Shown in pieces: positions 1 through 7,797 of a stretch of 64,000 nt of DNA. The stretch lies in assembly GCA_964487545.1 (NCBI GenBank), contig CAZARI010000002.1, positions 67,994 to 131,993 of the forward strand. Direction: 5' to 3'. Both the position numbers and the translations under genes were made by a program. The notes under the pieces are model-generated. The model saw only the letters and a list, made by a program, of their open reading frames with translations. It made no database searches and was not told where the DNA came from. Origin of the DNA: SKUL01 sp964487545 (lineage in GTDB: Bacteria; Bacteroidota; Bacteroidia; Flavobacteriales_D; SKUL01). The number at the start of each line of letters is the position of its first letter. Within the stretch, counting starts at the first letter, position 1.

Positions 1-655
1 CGAAGTCCTCATTGGTAGGCGATTGGAGCACCGTGTTTTCAACTACAAACCGAAAAGGGGCAACGGGTTCAAACGCCTCGCCGTAGCGAACAATCCGGGC
101 GGTTGAGTCGGTGAGAATATTTGGCGCCGCCACCAAAAGCAACAGCAATACCACCAAAGGCGGCAAAGTGAATTTCAGGTACTTCTTGTTTTCACCAAAA
201 TCTACGGCATCTGTAAACGGAACTGGCTTTAGCTCGTTGATTTTCTGATCTATACTTGCCAGCAGCAGGTCTGATTTTGTTTCGCGGCTCTGGGTTTCGA
301 GCTGCAGCACGTTGATCAGCTTGTCTTTAACATTTTCGAAGTGCTTGCCAATAATAGCCGAAGCTTGCTCGTGACTGATGGTTTTGCTGAGGCGTGTTAG
401 CCGCGTGAGGGGCATCACAATGTAAATCACCGCTACCATCGTTGAGGCGGCAATCAGGCCGTAGAACAAAACCGTCCTGACGGTAGAGTTAAATTGACCG
501 AAATACTCGAGAATGACGGCTGTGAGATAAAAAATGATGACCAACCCCAAGCTGTACAAAAACCCCTTGATGATTTGATTTTTGTAATACTTTCGGATAA
601 AGGCATCTAGCTTTTCAATCAGCTCGTTGTATCGGTATGTAGCGTTTTTTGACAC
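1..655 (-). CDS. DUF4175-type membrane protein, N-terminal part (runs off left edge)
   Basis: Only the first ~218 residues are in the window. GTG at 655 is taken as start because an in-frame TAA lies at 659-661 and no ATG fits between. The visible part has a charged N-terminus, two close membrane segments (about residues 31-49 and 62-80), a soluble helical stretch, and a third hydrophobic segment at about 165-182, after which the chain leaves the window. Wording such as RKYYKNQ and LEYFGQFNSTVRT near the N-terminus resembles the DUF4175 family of Bacteroidota, whose members usually exceed 1000 residues and have no established function. Family assignment is from memory of the N-terminal pattern; that it is a real, long membrane protein is clear from the reading frame. 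Confidence 0.75.
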   Translation of the reverse strand, partial: MSKNATYRYNELIEKLDAFIRKYYKNQIIKGFLYSLGLVIIFYLTAVILEYFGQFNSTVRTVLFYGLIAASTMVAVIYIVMPLTRLTRLSKTISHEQASAIIGKHFENVKDKLINVLQLETQSRETKSDLLLASIDQKINELKPVPFTDAVDFGENKKYLKFTLPPLVVLLLLLVAAPNILTDSTARIVRYGEAFEPVAPFRFVVENTVLQSPTNEDF

Positions 656-787
656 AGTTTAGTTAACGACAAAAAGGATGAACTGTTTTATACTTCCCCC
701 AAAGTTAAGCGAAAATTCAGATCCTGCGCTTCAGTAGTGCGCTTTAACACTCTTTGGGTGATGGCAATAGCGACGGGCCATAAAACA

Positions 788-822
788 AACAAGGCGCTGG
801 ATGTGAAACCAAGCGCCTTGTT
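788..822 (-). terminator. Intrinsic-type hairpin downstream of the T9SS cargo gene
   Basis: An 11-bp perfect inverted repeat (788-798 with 812-822, 13-nt loop) lies 20 nt past the stop codon of the gene ending at 842. On the minus strand it is followed by a short T-rich stretch (TGTTTTA), so it can act as its terminator. Confidence 0.55.
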
Positions 823-841
823 ATAAGTCGGTCGTTTGGTT

Positions 842-2827
842 TTATCTGATCATTACCCGCAGACTAACCGGTTTTTTCCCGTCCGACAGCATCAGCAGAT
901 ACTGTCCCGAGCTCAGCCCTGTAACGTCGAAATACTGGTAACTCAGCTGGTTAGCGTTGTGCGTTCCGAAGTGACGCACCATTCTACCGCTGAGATCGGT
1001 CAGAACCACCTCAACATCGCTATTTAACGCGGAGGTTGATCTTAGGTTAAAGCCATCAACAGCCGGATTGGGGTACAGCGCAAAATGATTAGCGTTCAGT
1101 GTATGTTCTTCTACCGACACCGTTGAAATAAAAGTCGGAGTACTGATGGTGCATCCATAATCGGTGGTAACCACTACCCAATAGGTTCCGCCACTGGTGG
1201 GTTCAAATATTGGTCCATCGGCTCCGGGAACAGGTACACCCCCTTTTACCCACATATAGCTGGCAAAGCCCTCGGGAACAGATAAGGTGCTGCCATCTGC
1301 TGAAACAGAAATTTCTACAGACGGACAGACGAGCATTGGTGTAGAAGTAATCGTGCAGCCAAAACCCGCTTCAACAACTAAGTAATACCACCCATAGTCG
1401 CTGACAATCAAAAACGATTGTGTAGCTCCCAGTACGGGCTCATCCTGGAAGTACCATTGATACGATGAATAATTGCTCACGCTCGATATAATTCCATTTT
1501 GCGCATTGTAGGTGATCTCCACACTCGGACAAACAATGAAAACATCACTCGCCGACGAACAGCCAAATCCGTTTTGTGCAACAACGTGATATTCGCCGGG
1601 AGTGGTGGCCTGAATTTGAGAACCCGTTTCACCAGTAATCAATACGCCATTCAGATACCAGTTGTAGCTGATAATGGTTGAGTCCGCGACCACCGACAAC
1701 CAGTTGGTGTTTTCATCAAACTCAAGAAGTGGTTTCGATGAAGGGAAAACGGTGATTATTTCACTATCGAAGAAGGTGTTGCCCACCTGGCTTGACACGG
1801 TGAGTGAGCCGGAAGTGCCGCCAGCACCGCTAAAGTTGATGGTTCCCTCACCGGTGATATTAAAAGAGAATGTTCCCAAATCGTCATTTGAAGAGACAGC
1901 ATCTTCATCCCAAATTTGAATGGTATAGGGTGGGTTGGCGGCAACGATACTTAATTCTGACCACGATGCCGCAAGAACGTCATCTACCACATTCGATTGA
2001 AACAACAGGTTACCTCCCGCATCTCGAATCTGAAAAAACAAATCAGGCAAAAGGCCAAAAAACCCATCGCAGGTAGGTTCTTCTATGTCGCCACACCAAT
2101 TGTCATTTACAGAGTTAACCGAAACATGGGTGATTATATATTCCAGAAATTGGGTTTCGAGGGTGACTTCGTAAGTACCCGTATCACCATAAAATTGAGT
2201 TGGCGGAACCTGCAGGTCGCTGGTTTGCCCGTTGCCAAAATCCCACAACCAGGAGGTGGGCGTTGGATCGGCGTTTAATAGTGCTTCGAAATTTACGAAT
2301 AAAGAGTCGCAGCCGATGTTTACATCATAGGTGAAACTGGTGTTTTCGCCGGTTCCGGGCAGTACCGTCAGCTCAAGCTGAAAACTTTGGTTTTGGTTTA
2401 CTTCAATCCCAAAGGCTGGAACGTACACCGCAGCTACAAAGTTGATGTTGATATTATAGGTGCCTGGACTAAGCGGCGTTCCGCATATCCGCGCACAGCC
2501 ATGTTCGCTGATGGCCGGCTGATAAATTCCTGTAGGTTCATTCATTTCTACATTCATCCCAAAAGGCAATCCGGTGGTTCCGATAATGGTGACTTGATTG
2601 AATACCACATCCACTCCGTTTTCAACCTCAAAAAATTCATGAGGGGTGTAAAACGTAATGTCGGTTTCATAAAACTGGCCAGCGGAGGCATCGGGCAGCG
2701 AGCCTGGGCACATGGTAGGATACGCTGGTGACAATACACAACTGGTGTCAGGAATGCAGGTGTCGCATTGAGCATGAGCACTCAAAACACCGCCTAATAA
2801 CATAACGAAAAGTAAAAATCTGTTCAT
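842..2827 (-). CDS. Secreted protein with PKD-like and Ig-like repeats and a T9SS type A sorting domain
   Basis: 661 residues. Residues 1-20 are a signal peptide ending AHAQ. The middle contains a PKD-like segment (WLWDFGNGQTSD, about 195-210). It is followed by about three tandem Ig-like modules of ~65 residues. Each has a Y-x-W-Y or Y-x-W core, a G-x-Y/W-x-V-V strand and a Gly-Cys pair, and two are separated by a VCPSVEI linker. The last ~80 residues carry the T9SS sorting domain (LYPNPAVDGF, LTDLSGRMV, GLSSGQYLLML). The domain set indicates export to the periplasm by Sec, then secretion and surface anchoring by T9SS, probably as an adhesin-like or structural protein. It is flanked by its own terminator and by divergent gltX, so it is probably monocistronic. 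The ligand cannot be inferred. Confidence 0.9.
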   Translation of the reverse strand: MNRFLLFVMLLGGVLSAHAQCDTCIPDTSCVLSPAYPTMCPGSLPDASAGQFYETDITFYTPHEFFEVENGVDVVFNQVTIIGTTGLPFGMNVEMNEPTGIYQPAISEHGCARICGTPLSPGTYNININFVAAVYVPAFGIEVNQNQSFQLELTVLPGTGENTSFTYDVNIGCDSLFVNFEALLNADPTPTSWLWDFGNGQTSDLQVPPTQFYGDTGTYEVTLETQFLEYIITHVSVNSVNDNWCGDIEEPTCDGFFGLLPDLFFQIRDAGGNLLFQSNVVDDVLAASWSELSIVAANPPYTIQIWDEDAVSSNDDLGTFSFNITGEGTINFSGAGGTSGSLTVSSQVGNTFFDSEIITVFPSSKPLLEFDENTNWLSVVADSTIISYNWYLNGVLITGETGSQIQATTPGEYHVVAQNGFGCSSASDVFIVCPSVEITYNAQNGIISSVSNYSSYQWYFQDEPVLGATQSFLIVSDYGWYYLVVEAGFGCTITSTPMLVCPSVEISVSADGSTLSVPEGFASYMWVKGGVPVPGADGPIFEPTSGGTYWVVVTTDYGCTISTPTFISTVSVEEHTLNANHFALYPNPAVDGFNLRSTSALNSDVEVVLTDLSGRMVRHFGTHNANQLSYQYFDVTGLSSGQYLLMLSDGKKPVSLRVMIR

Positions 2828-2914
2828 GGTTAATGATTTGGTTAGCGATGTAATATTAATGAATTCTTATGTAGAACAAGTAATCACTGTTAAATGATGC
2901 CGCGGTAATTCCAC

Positions 2915-2922
2915 TATCTTTG
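2915..2922 (+). promoter_or_regulatory. gltX promoter -7 box (TATCTTTG)
   Basis: Exact match to the Bacteroidota -7 element TAnnTTTG, 16 nt before the gltX ATG, implying a leader of only about 10 nt. No good -33 TTG is visible at the usual spacing. Confidence 0.7.
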
Positions 2923-2938
2923 CGCAAAATTTCAGTAA

Positions 2939-4459
2939 ATGACCGAACCAGTTGTAAGAGTACGATTTGCACCGAGCCCAACCGGTCCGCTGCACATGGG
3001 GGGAGTGAGAACAGCCCTTTACAATTATCTGTTTGCCAAAAAACACAATGGAAAGTTTATTCTGAGAATTGAAGATACCGATCAATCACGATTTGTTCCG
3101 GGAGCCGAAGAATACATTATTGAATCACTGAAATGGTGCGGAATTGTTCCCGACGAGGGTCTCTCATTGGGCGGTCAAAGTGGTCCTTACCGGCAGTCGG
3201 AACGCAAACAGTTGTATCGTCAGTATGCCGACCAACTCATTGAAAGCGGCCATGCCTATCTGGCTTTTGACACACCCCAAGAACTCGAAGATGTTAGAGA
3301 ACGCGCCAAGCAAGCCGGAGTGGCTTCCTGGCAGTACAATCACATTACGCGCAGCAGCATGAAAAACGCACTCACCTTGTCTGCAGATGAGGTGAAAGCG
3401 CGACTGGATGCGGGCGACCCCTACGTGATCAGAATAAAAATGCCGCGCAATGAAGAAATTCGAGTAAACGATCGTATTCGTGGCTGGGTAGTGGTCAACA
3501 GCAATCAGCTTGATGATAAAGTGTTGTATAAAAGCGACGGAATGCCCACCTATCATCTGGCCAATATTGTGGACGATCACTTGATGGAAATTACCCATGT
3601 TATTCGCGGCGAAGAATGGCTCCCTTCGGCTCCGCTACATGTGCTACTGTATCGGTACTTTAATTGGGAGGCCCCCGAGTTTGCGCACCTACCGTTATTG
3701 CTTAAGCCCGAAGGAAGTGGCAAGCTCAGCAAAAGAGATGGCGACCGACTTGGCTTTCCGGTGTTTCCGCTGGAATGGCAAGATCCGCAAACCGGTGAAA
3801 TATCATCGGGCTACCGCGAGAAGGGATATTTTCCCGAAGCTTTTATAAATATGCTCGCACTGTTGGGATGGAATCCAGGCACCAATCAGGAAATATTTTC
3901 ACTGAGTGGATTAGTGGAAGCCTTTAGTCTGGAGCGCGTGGGCAAATCGGGATCAAAGTTCGATCCGGACAAAGCACGATGGTTTAATCAGCACTATCTG
4001 CGCGAAAAATCGGATCAGGAATTGACTGATTTGTTCATGCCATTGCTAAAGAGTCGGGGTTTTGACCCAGATCAAGCCTATGTAATAAAAGTGGTGGAGC
4101 TGTTGAAAGAACGCGCTGTTTTTGTGTCGGATATGCTTGAGGGCGAATACTTGTTTAAAGCTCCCGAAACATACGACGAGCAAACTCAAAAGAAAAAATG
4201 GAAAGCACAAACGCCGGAAATGATGGTCGAGCTGGCAGAGCGTTTTAGCGAGTTACCTACGTTTGAATCGGCTTTGGTAGAACAGGAGTTCAAGGCTTTT
4301 ATCCAGGAAAAAGAAGTGGGAATTGGTGCGGTAATGCCCAACCTTCGGCTATTGCTTACGGGTCAGGGTGCCGGACCATCGCTGTTTGATGTATGCGAAC
4401 TCTTAGGGCGGGATGAAGTATTGACACGGATGGAGACTGGACTAAAAAGAATAGGGTAA
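2939..4459 (+). CDS. gltX: Glutamate--tRNA ligase
   Basis: 506 residues, normal for the family. This cytoplasmic class I aminoacyl-tRNA synthetase charges tRNA-Glu with glutamate. The Rossmann-fold signature 'HIGH' is present as HMGG (residues 19-22) after FAPSPTGPL, and the KMSKS loop is KLSKR (262-266). A connective domain lies between them and an alpha-helical anticodon-binding domain fills the C-terminal third. The start is fixed by a perfect promoter only 16 nt upstream. The TAA stop overlaps the ATG of folB by one base, so the two are co-transcribed and probably translationally coupled. Nothing in it is unusual apart from the very short leader. Confidence 0.97.
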   Translation: MTEPVVRVRFAPSPTGPLHMGGVRTALYNYLFAKKHNGKFILRIEDTDQSRFVPGAEEYIIESLKWCGIVPDEGLSLGGQSGPYRQSERKQLYRQYADQLIESGHAYLAFDTPQELEDVRERAKQAGVASWQYNHITRSSMKNALTLSADEVKARLDAGDPYVIRIKMPRNEEIRVNDRIRGWVVVNSNQLDDKVLYKSDGMPTYHLANIVDDHLMEITHVIRGEEWLPSAPLHVLLYRYFNWEAPEFAHLPLLLKPEGSGKLSKRDGDRLGFPVFPLEWQDPQTGEISSGYREKGYFPEAFINMLALLGWNPGTNQEIFSLSGLVEAFSLERVGKSGSKFDPDKARWFNQHYLREKSDQELTDLFMPLLKSRGFDPDQAYVIKVVELLKERAVFVSDMLEGEYLFKAPETYDEQTQKKKWKAQTPEMMVELAERFSELPTFESALVEQEFKAFIQEKEVGIGAVMPNLRLLLTGQGAGPSLFDVCELLGRDEVLTRMETGLKRIG

Positions 4460-4818
4460 TGGGTGTAATACGGGTTGAAGGAATATCATTGTACGCCTAT
4501 CACGGCTGTCTCGAAGAAGAAGCCATGATTGGCAGCGAGTATTTGGTTGATGTGGAGCTGGAAAGCGATTTATCTGTTGCTGAAGAGAATGACGACCTTT
4601 CTTGCACCATCGATTATGTGAGGGTTCACGAAATTGTGCGCAACGAAATGAAGGTGCGATCGAACCTCCTTGAGCATGTTGTACGGCGTATTATCGAATC
4701 GGTATGCGAGGTGTTTCCAGAACTGATTTCCGTAAAAGTTAGGGTAGCAAAGCTAAATCCACCAATCAACGGAGTGGCTAAAAACGTGAGCGTTGAGCTC
4801 GCCAGACAACTAAAATAA
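4459..4818 (+). CDS. folB: Dihydroneopterin aldolase
   Basis: 119 residues, the family's full length. It converts 7,8-dihydroneopterin to 6-hydroxymethyl-dihydropterin and glycolaldehyde in folate synthesis. The N-terminal LYAYHGCLEEE pattern (after VEGISL) and the VDVELESDL strand are typical of FolB. The C-terminal VKVRVAKLNPPI segment carries the Lys and Pro-Pro characteristic of the active-site region. It starts inside the gltX stop codon (TAATG), so it depends on the gltX promoter and on translational coupling. The pairing with gltX looks like convenience rather than pathway logic. Confidence 0.95.
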   Translation: MGVIRVEGISLYAYHGCLEEEAMIGSEYLVDVELESDLSVAEENDDLSCTIDYVRVHEIVRNEMKVRSNLLEHVVRRIIESVCEVFPELISVKVRVAKLNPPINGVAKNVSVELARQLK

Positions 4819-4826
4819 CACCGGGG

Positions 4827-4856
4827 TTTGTCTATGACGCAAAAAAGTTAACTTTG
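4827..4856 (+). promoter_or_regulatory. Promoter of tRNA-Cys
   Basis: TTTG at 4827-4830, an 18-nt spacer, then TAACTTTG at 4849-4856, matching the Bacteroidota consensus. It starts 8 nt past the folB stop, so the tRNA is transcribed independently of gltX-folB. Confidence 0.75.
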
Positions 4857-4875
4857 CGTTCCGTTAAAACAACAG

Positions 4876-4946
4876 GGTTCCGTGGCCGAGTGGCTAGGCA
4901 GAGGTCTGCAAAACCTCGTACAGCGGTTCGAATCCGCTCGGAACCT
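4876..4946 (+). tRNA. tRNA-Cys (GCA)
   Basis: 71 nt without encoded CCA. The 7-bp acceptor stem GGTTCCG/CGGAACC is followed by discriminator T. The anticodon stem GAGGT/ACCTC encloses loop CTGCAAA with anticodon GCA. The T arm has the normal GTTCGAATC loop. Own promoter upstream and terminator directly downstream. Confidence 0.96.
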
Positions 4947-4952
4947 CAAAAG

Positions 4953-4982
4953 AAACCCCGTCAACGCTGGCGGGGTTTTTTT
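4953..4982 (+). terminator. Intrinsic terminator after tRNA-Cys
   Basis: Perfect 8-bp stem AAACCCCG/CGGGGTTT with a 10-nt loop, followed by a run of seven T. It may also work for the convergent glycosyltransferase gene ending at 5014, because the minus strand continues into a T-rich stretch. Confidence 0.9.
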
Positions 4983-5013
4983 GTTTTCCAATTGATTGCT
5001 TTTAAATGGGGTG

Positions 5014-5850
5014 CTAAAGCCCTAACTTTTTCAGTGCCAGTTGTGGCCGCAAAGAAAAAAACAGGATGGGGTTGTTGCTTTTTTTCAACTTCATGTGGTA
5101 AAAGAATTTCAAATCAAGAATAAGCTGATCAGCTACCGGAAGCTCTTTTTTATATCGCTTATACACAGCGAGTTTTGTGATTTTTGTACCTGTGTTTGAA
5201 TTTTGAAATGTTTTGGTTTCTTCGTGCAGAACAAAGTTCCCGATATTGGTATCATCATAATGCACCTTGGCGTGTTTCAGCAGCCTGATCATCATTTCGT
5301 AATCAAGCACATAGTGTTCCCTTTCATCGTAAAACCCAGCAACCTCGTGCAGCTTTTTTGAATAGAAATAAGAGGAAGGGTTTGATGGAAAAACATCCGG
5401 CCTCCAGATTTGTAATATTTGGGGATAACCACAGTTTTTAGGCTTTCTGACGGATTTAATTTGATCTTCTGCATCCCGTATAATACAATTGCCAACCAAA
5501 ATGTCAGAATCTCCAATTGCTGAAAGCCGATCCAGCACCCAACACAATATTTCCGGCTCGAAATAATCGTCAGCATTTAGAAAAGTGATGAACTTTCCCC
5601 TTGCCTTGCGAATGCCTCTATTCATGGCATCAGACTGACCCGAATCTGCTTCAGAAAAGAAACGAAGATGTGGGTGACGTGCAGCATAATTTTCGACGAT
5701 TTTGGCCGTATTATCTTCACTGCAATTGTCCTGTATAATGTGTTCTATGTTGGTGGCCTTTTGACCAATTACGTTTTGAATGCATCGCTCAACAAACCGT
5801 CCGCTGTTATATGAAGGCGTAATAATGCTTAATAAGACACGATCGCTCAT
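5014..5850 (-). CDS. Family 2 glycosyltransferase
   Basis: 278 residues, GT-A fold. The N-terminus has the nucleotide-sugar binding pattern SIITPSYNSGRFVERCIQNV, then IIQDNCSEDNT, then the DxD-type metal site in TFLNADDYF (about 90-98). It transfers a sugar from a nucleotide donor to a cell-surface glycan intermediate at the inner face of the cytoplasmic membrane; donor and acceptor cannot be read from sequence. The C-terminus is short with no membrane segment. It overlaps the upstream gene by 4 nt (ATGA type), so both are one operon and probably act on the same polysaccharide. Confidence 0.9.
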   Translation of the reverse strand: MSDRVLLSIITPSYNSGRFVERCIQNVIGQKATNIEHIIQDNCSEDNTAKIVENYAARHPHLRFFSEADSGQSDAMNRGIRKARGKFITFLNADDYFEPEILCWVLDRLSAIGDSDILVGNCIIRDAEDQIKSVRKPKNCGYPQILQIWRPDVFPSNPSSYFYSKKLHEVAGFYDEREHYVLDYEMMIRLLKHAKVHYDDTNIGNFVLHEETKTFQNSNTGTKITKLAVYKRYKKELPVADQLILDLKFFYHMKLKKSNNPILFFSLRPQLALKKLGL

Positions 5851-7073
5851 AGGCTCAAAAGGGTGTTTTTGTATTTTAGAAGTGATTCTTTTCCGGTTAA
5901 TTCCACAAAGTGTTTTCCGATAGCGCTATAGTCTGAATTTTGCTCCAGCCGGGTCATTAAGTCGGAAGCTTGTTCAAAACGAAGCGCTTCCGGAAGCGGG
6001 TGGCACGGAATATCGGACTTTAGTTGGAATACCGGCATTCCTCTTCGCAACAACTCATACATCATGCTGGTGGTATGCCCAACTACGAAACGCAAATTTT
6101 CCAGTTTCACAGCAGCGGTGTCAATCCTAACTTGTTTGGTGTGGGTGTAATCCTTGAGCGAAGTAGTGGGGTGCAGGCGCAGCGAAATAGTCCAATTATG
6201 ACGGGAAGCTATTTCGCAGGCAATGTCCAGTAGTTGCTGGTTGTGTGAAGCATACATCTTTTGATCAAATAGCACCATAAAAATGAGGGAATCGCGACTT
6301 GGGTTCACAACGCCCAATAAGGTGGGCTTTCCGCAGATGATCACTTTTGAGTTTGGATGATGTTGGAGAATTAAATCTGAAGTGTTTTTCCCCCAAGCCA
6401 GAAAATATTCGGCGACGGTATTTTCGTAATTTACTACATTAACCGTGTGCGTGTTGCCATAATCTACATATAAGCCATGCTGCAGGGTAATAGTTTTGCT
6501 GCCGAGGTTTTTAAAATGCTGAGCAATCGCATTATCTAATGGCTGCATATCGGCAAATACAACCACGACTTTGGGCCGATGCACTTCCATCATTTTTGCA
6601 ATCTGCAGGTAGCCGATCATTTTTATGTAGAAAAAAACTGCCGCGTGCGAACCGATTTTCCGAATCAAGTACAACAATATTCCCGCATGTTTTACAAACA
6701 GAATAACCCCGGCAGTGTTAATGCTTTTTCGGTAAGTTAGGTCATTGTATACGCAACTGGACCTCCCTTCTGTTGTATCGATGATTTTAAAGAATAAGTC
6801 GTCGTAATCTGCTCTGGGAAGTGATTTCAAAAATAAATAATCCACGGGTGATGCAACATCGTCTTTGGGTATTTCCGGCACCCTTGCAAACAGGTCAAGC
6901 AGATAGGATCTGATCATGCCGAGCGTAATCCTAAAGTACTTTAACGATCGTAGAGAATAACGCTGTCGTTCTGGAACACGCTCAAATCGGTAGAAATGAA
7001 CCGCCAATATTTTATCCCACACCAGATTTGCGAGTGAGATGTGCTTAAAATGGTTTTTCAAATGTTCCAACAT
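5847..7073 (-). CDS. Putative polysaccharide-assembly transferase (GT-B-like)
   Basis: 408 residues, no signal peptide. I do not recognise a named family with certainty. The centre contains a TLQHGLYVDYG motif (about residues 195-205) preceded by a VVVFADMQPLDNAIA strand. Later comes VVGHTTSMMYELLRRGMPVF (about 330-350), i.e. a Gly-His plus Ser/Thr-containing nucleotide-binding region. This layout is seen in GT-B transferases of capsule, teichoic-acid or Kdo-type pathways (CDP-glycerol glycerophosphotransferase and capsule synthesis families). The 4-nt overlap with the downstream GT2 gene supports a shared role in a surface glycan. It stands alone here, outside any large polysaccharide locus. 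Confidence 0.65.
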   Translation of the reverse strand: MLEHLKNHFKHISLANLVWDKILAVHFYRFERVPERQRYSLRSLKYFRITLGMIRSYLLDLFARVPEIPKDDVASPVDYLFLKSLPRADYDDLFFKIIDTTEGRSSCVYNDLTYRKSINTAGVILFVKHAGILLYLIRKIGSHAAVFFYIKMIGYLQIAKMMEVHRPKVVVVFADMQPLDNAIAQHFKNLGSKTITLQHGLYVDYGNTHTVNVVNYENTVAEYFLAWGKNTSDLILQHHPNSKVIICGKPTLLGVVNPSRDSLIFMVLFDQKMYASHNQQLLDIACEIASRHNWTISLRLHPTTSLKDYTHTKQVRIDTAAVKLENLRFVVGHTTSMMYELLRRGMPVFQLKSDIPCHPLPEALRFEQASDLMTRLEQNSDYSAIGKHFVELTGKESLLKYKNTLLSL

Positions 7074-7269
7074 TTAATCCGGCTCATTGACAACTTTAGT
7101 GGTCATTACCTATTCCGGAAAGGTAAAGATGCAGACGGGTTCGAAACAACGAAGATATCTAAAACTATTTTTGTCAACAGGAAAACCCCACGCGCGTAGA
7201 AATGGAAAGTTTAGAATTACCATACAAATCATCCAAAAGAATGACGGTTTTATAGCCGAATAAATTTTA

Positions 7270-7458
7270 CTTGCGACTTGATTATTGGCAACAACATCAC
7301 AGCAAGTTAGTCTGTGTTGTCAGCCTTAGTTGGCATTGCTTCCGGTCGTTATTCCATGCCGGACAATATGCAGTGAACCAAGTGACTTGTGGTGAGGTAA
7401 TTTGGTTGACGTGGATAAAACTCCTGACTGAATTTGTTTGGTCGGGAGTTTTTGTTTT
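7270..7458 (+). ncRNA. Candidate structured small RNA with its own terminator (family unknown)
   Basis: The 483-nt gap between the gene starting at 7073 and tRNA-Arg contains no convincing reading frame but has strong RNA-like pairing. An outer stem forms between 7295-7309 and 7383-7397 (15 positions, mostly Watson-Crick plus G-U). A middle stem TTGG/CCAA follows (7330-7333 with 7378-7381). The inner stem has three parts: GC (7333-7334 with 7370-7371), ATTG/CAAT (7335-7338 with 7364-7367) and TCCGG/CCGGA (7341-7345 with 7359-7363), closing a 13-nt loop. An intrinsic terminator follows at 7418-7458. The promoter is weak: TAAATTTT at 7261-7268 is one base off consensus. Total size near 180-190 nt and the one-long-hairpin shape would suit 6S RNA, but I cannot identify the family. 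7074-7260 shows nothing else. Confidence 0.5.
7418..7458 (+). terminator. Intrinsic terminator on the plus strand with no upstream protein gene
   Basis: 11-bp stem AAACTCCTGAC/GTCGGGAGTTT (one G-U pair), 12-nt loop, then TTTTTGTTTT. The only thing it can terminate on the plus strand is the small RNA candidate. Confidence 0.75.
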
Positions 7459-7525
7459 CGATCAATTCACCCTTCCATTTCTAAGTTCGCAATAATAGAC
7501 AATCGCTTCACTGGTTGGGGTAAAA

Positions 7526-7555
7526 GCAAAAAACCCCCCGAAATTGGGGGGTTTT
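7526..7555 (-). terminator. Intrinsic terminator after tRNA-Arg
   Basis: Perfect AAAACCCCCC/GGGGGGTTTT stem (7530-7539 with 7546-7555), 6-nt loop, followed on the minus strand by further T residues. Confidence 0.9.
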
Positions 7556-7556
7556 G

Positions 7557-7630
7557 TGACCCGGGGAGGATTCGAACCCCCAACCCTCAGAGCCGAAATC
7601 TGATATTCTATCCAGTTGAACTACCGGGCC
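7557..7630 (-). tRNA. tRNA-Arg (TCG)
   Basis: 74 nt without encoded CCA. The acceptor stem GGCCCGG/CCGGGTC contains one G-U pair, with discriminator A. The anticodon stem TCAGA/TCTGA encloses TTTCGGC, giving anticodon TCG, which reads CGA. The T loop TTCGAAT is standard. Confidence 0.95.
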
Positions 7631-7642
7631 AATTAAGAGGCG

Positions 7643-7650
7643 CAAATTTA
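7643..7650 (-). promoter_or_regulatory. tRNA-Arg promoter -7 box (TAAATTTG)
   Basis: Exact TAnnTTTG match 12 nt upstream of the tRNA 5' end, with a TTG at 7674-7672 about 21 nt further upstream. The same TAAATTTG box precedes tRNA-Leu at 59711. Confidence 0.75.
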
Positions 7651-7797
7651 GGTTTTATTTCGCTCATCATACAAATCAAATGGGGCGAAAATTTTATACC
7701 TTCACTTTTCGGGCAATTTGGTCTCTTTTACTCGGTATTTTGCGCGGTGATATATGAAAAATAGGTTTTCTTCGTTCCAACTCCATAATTGCTATTG

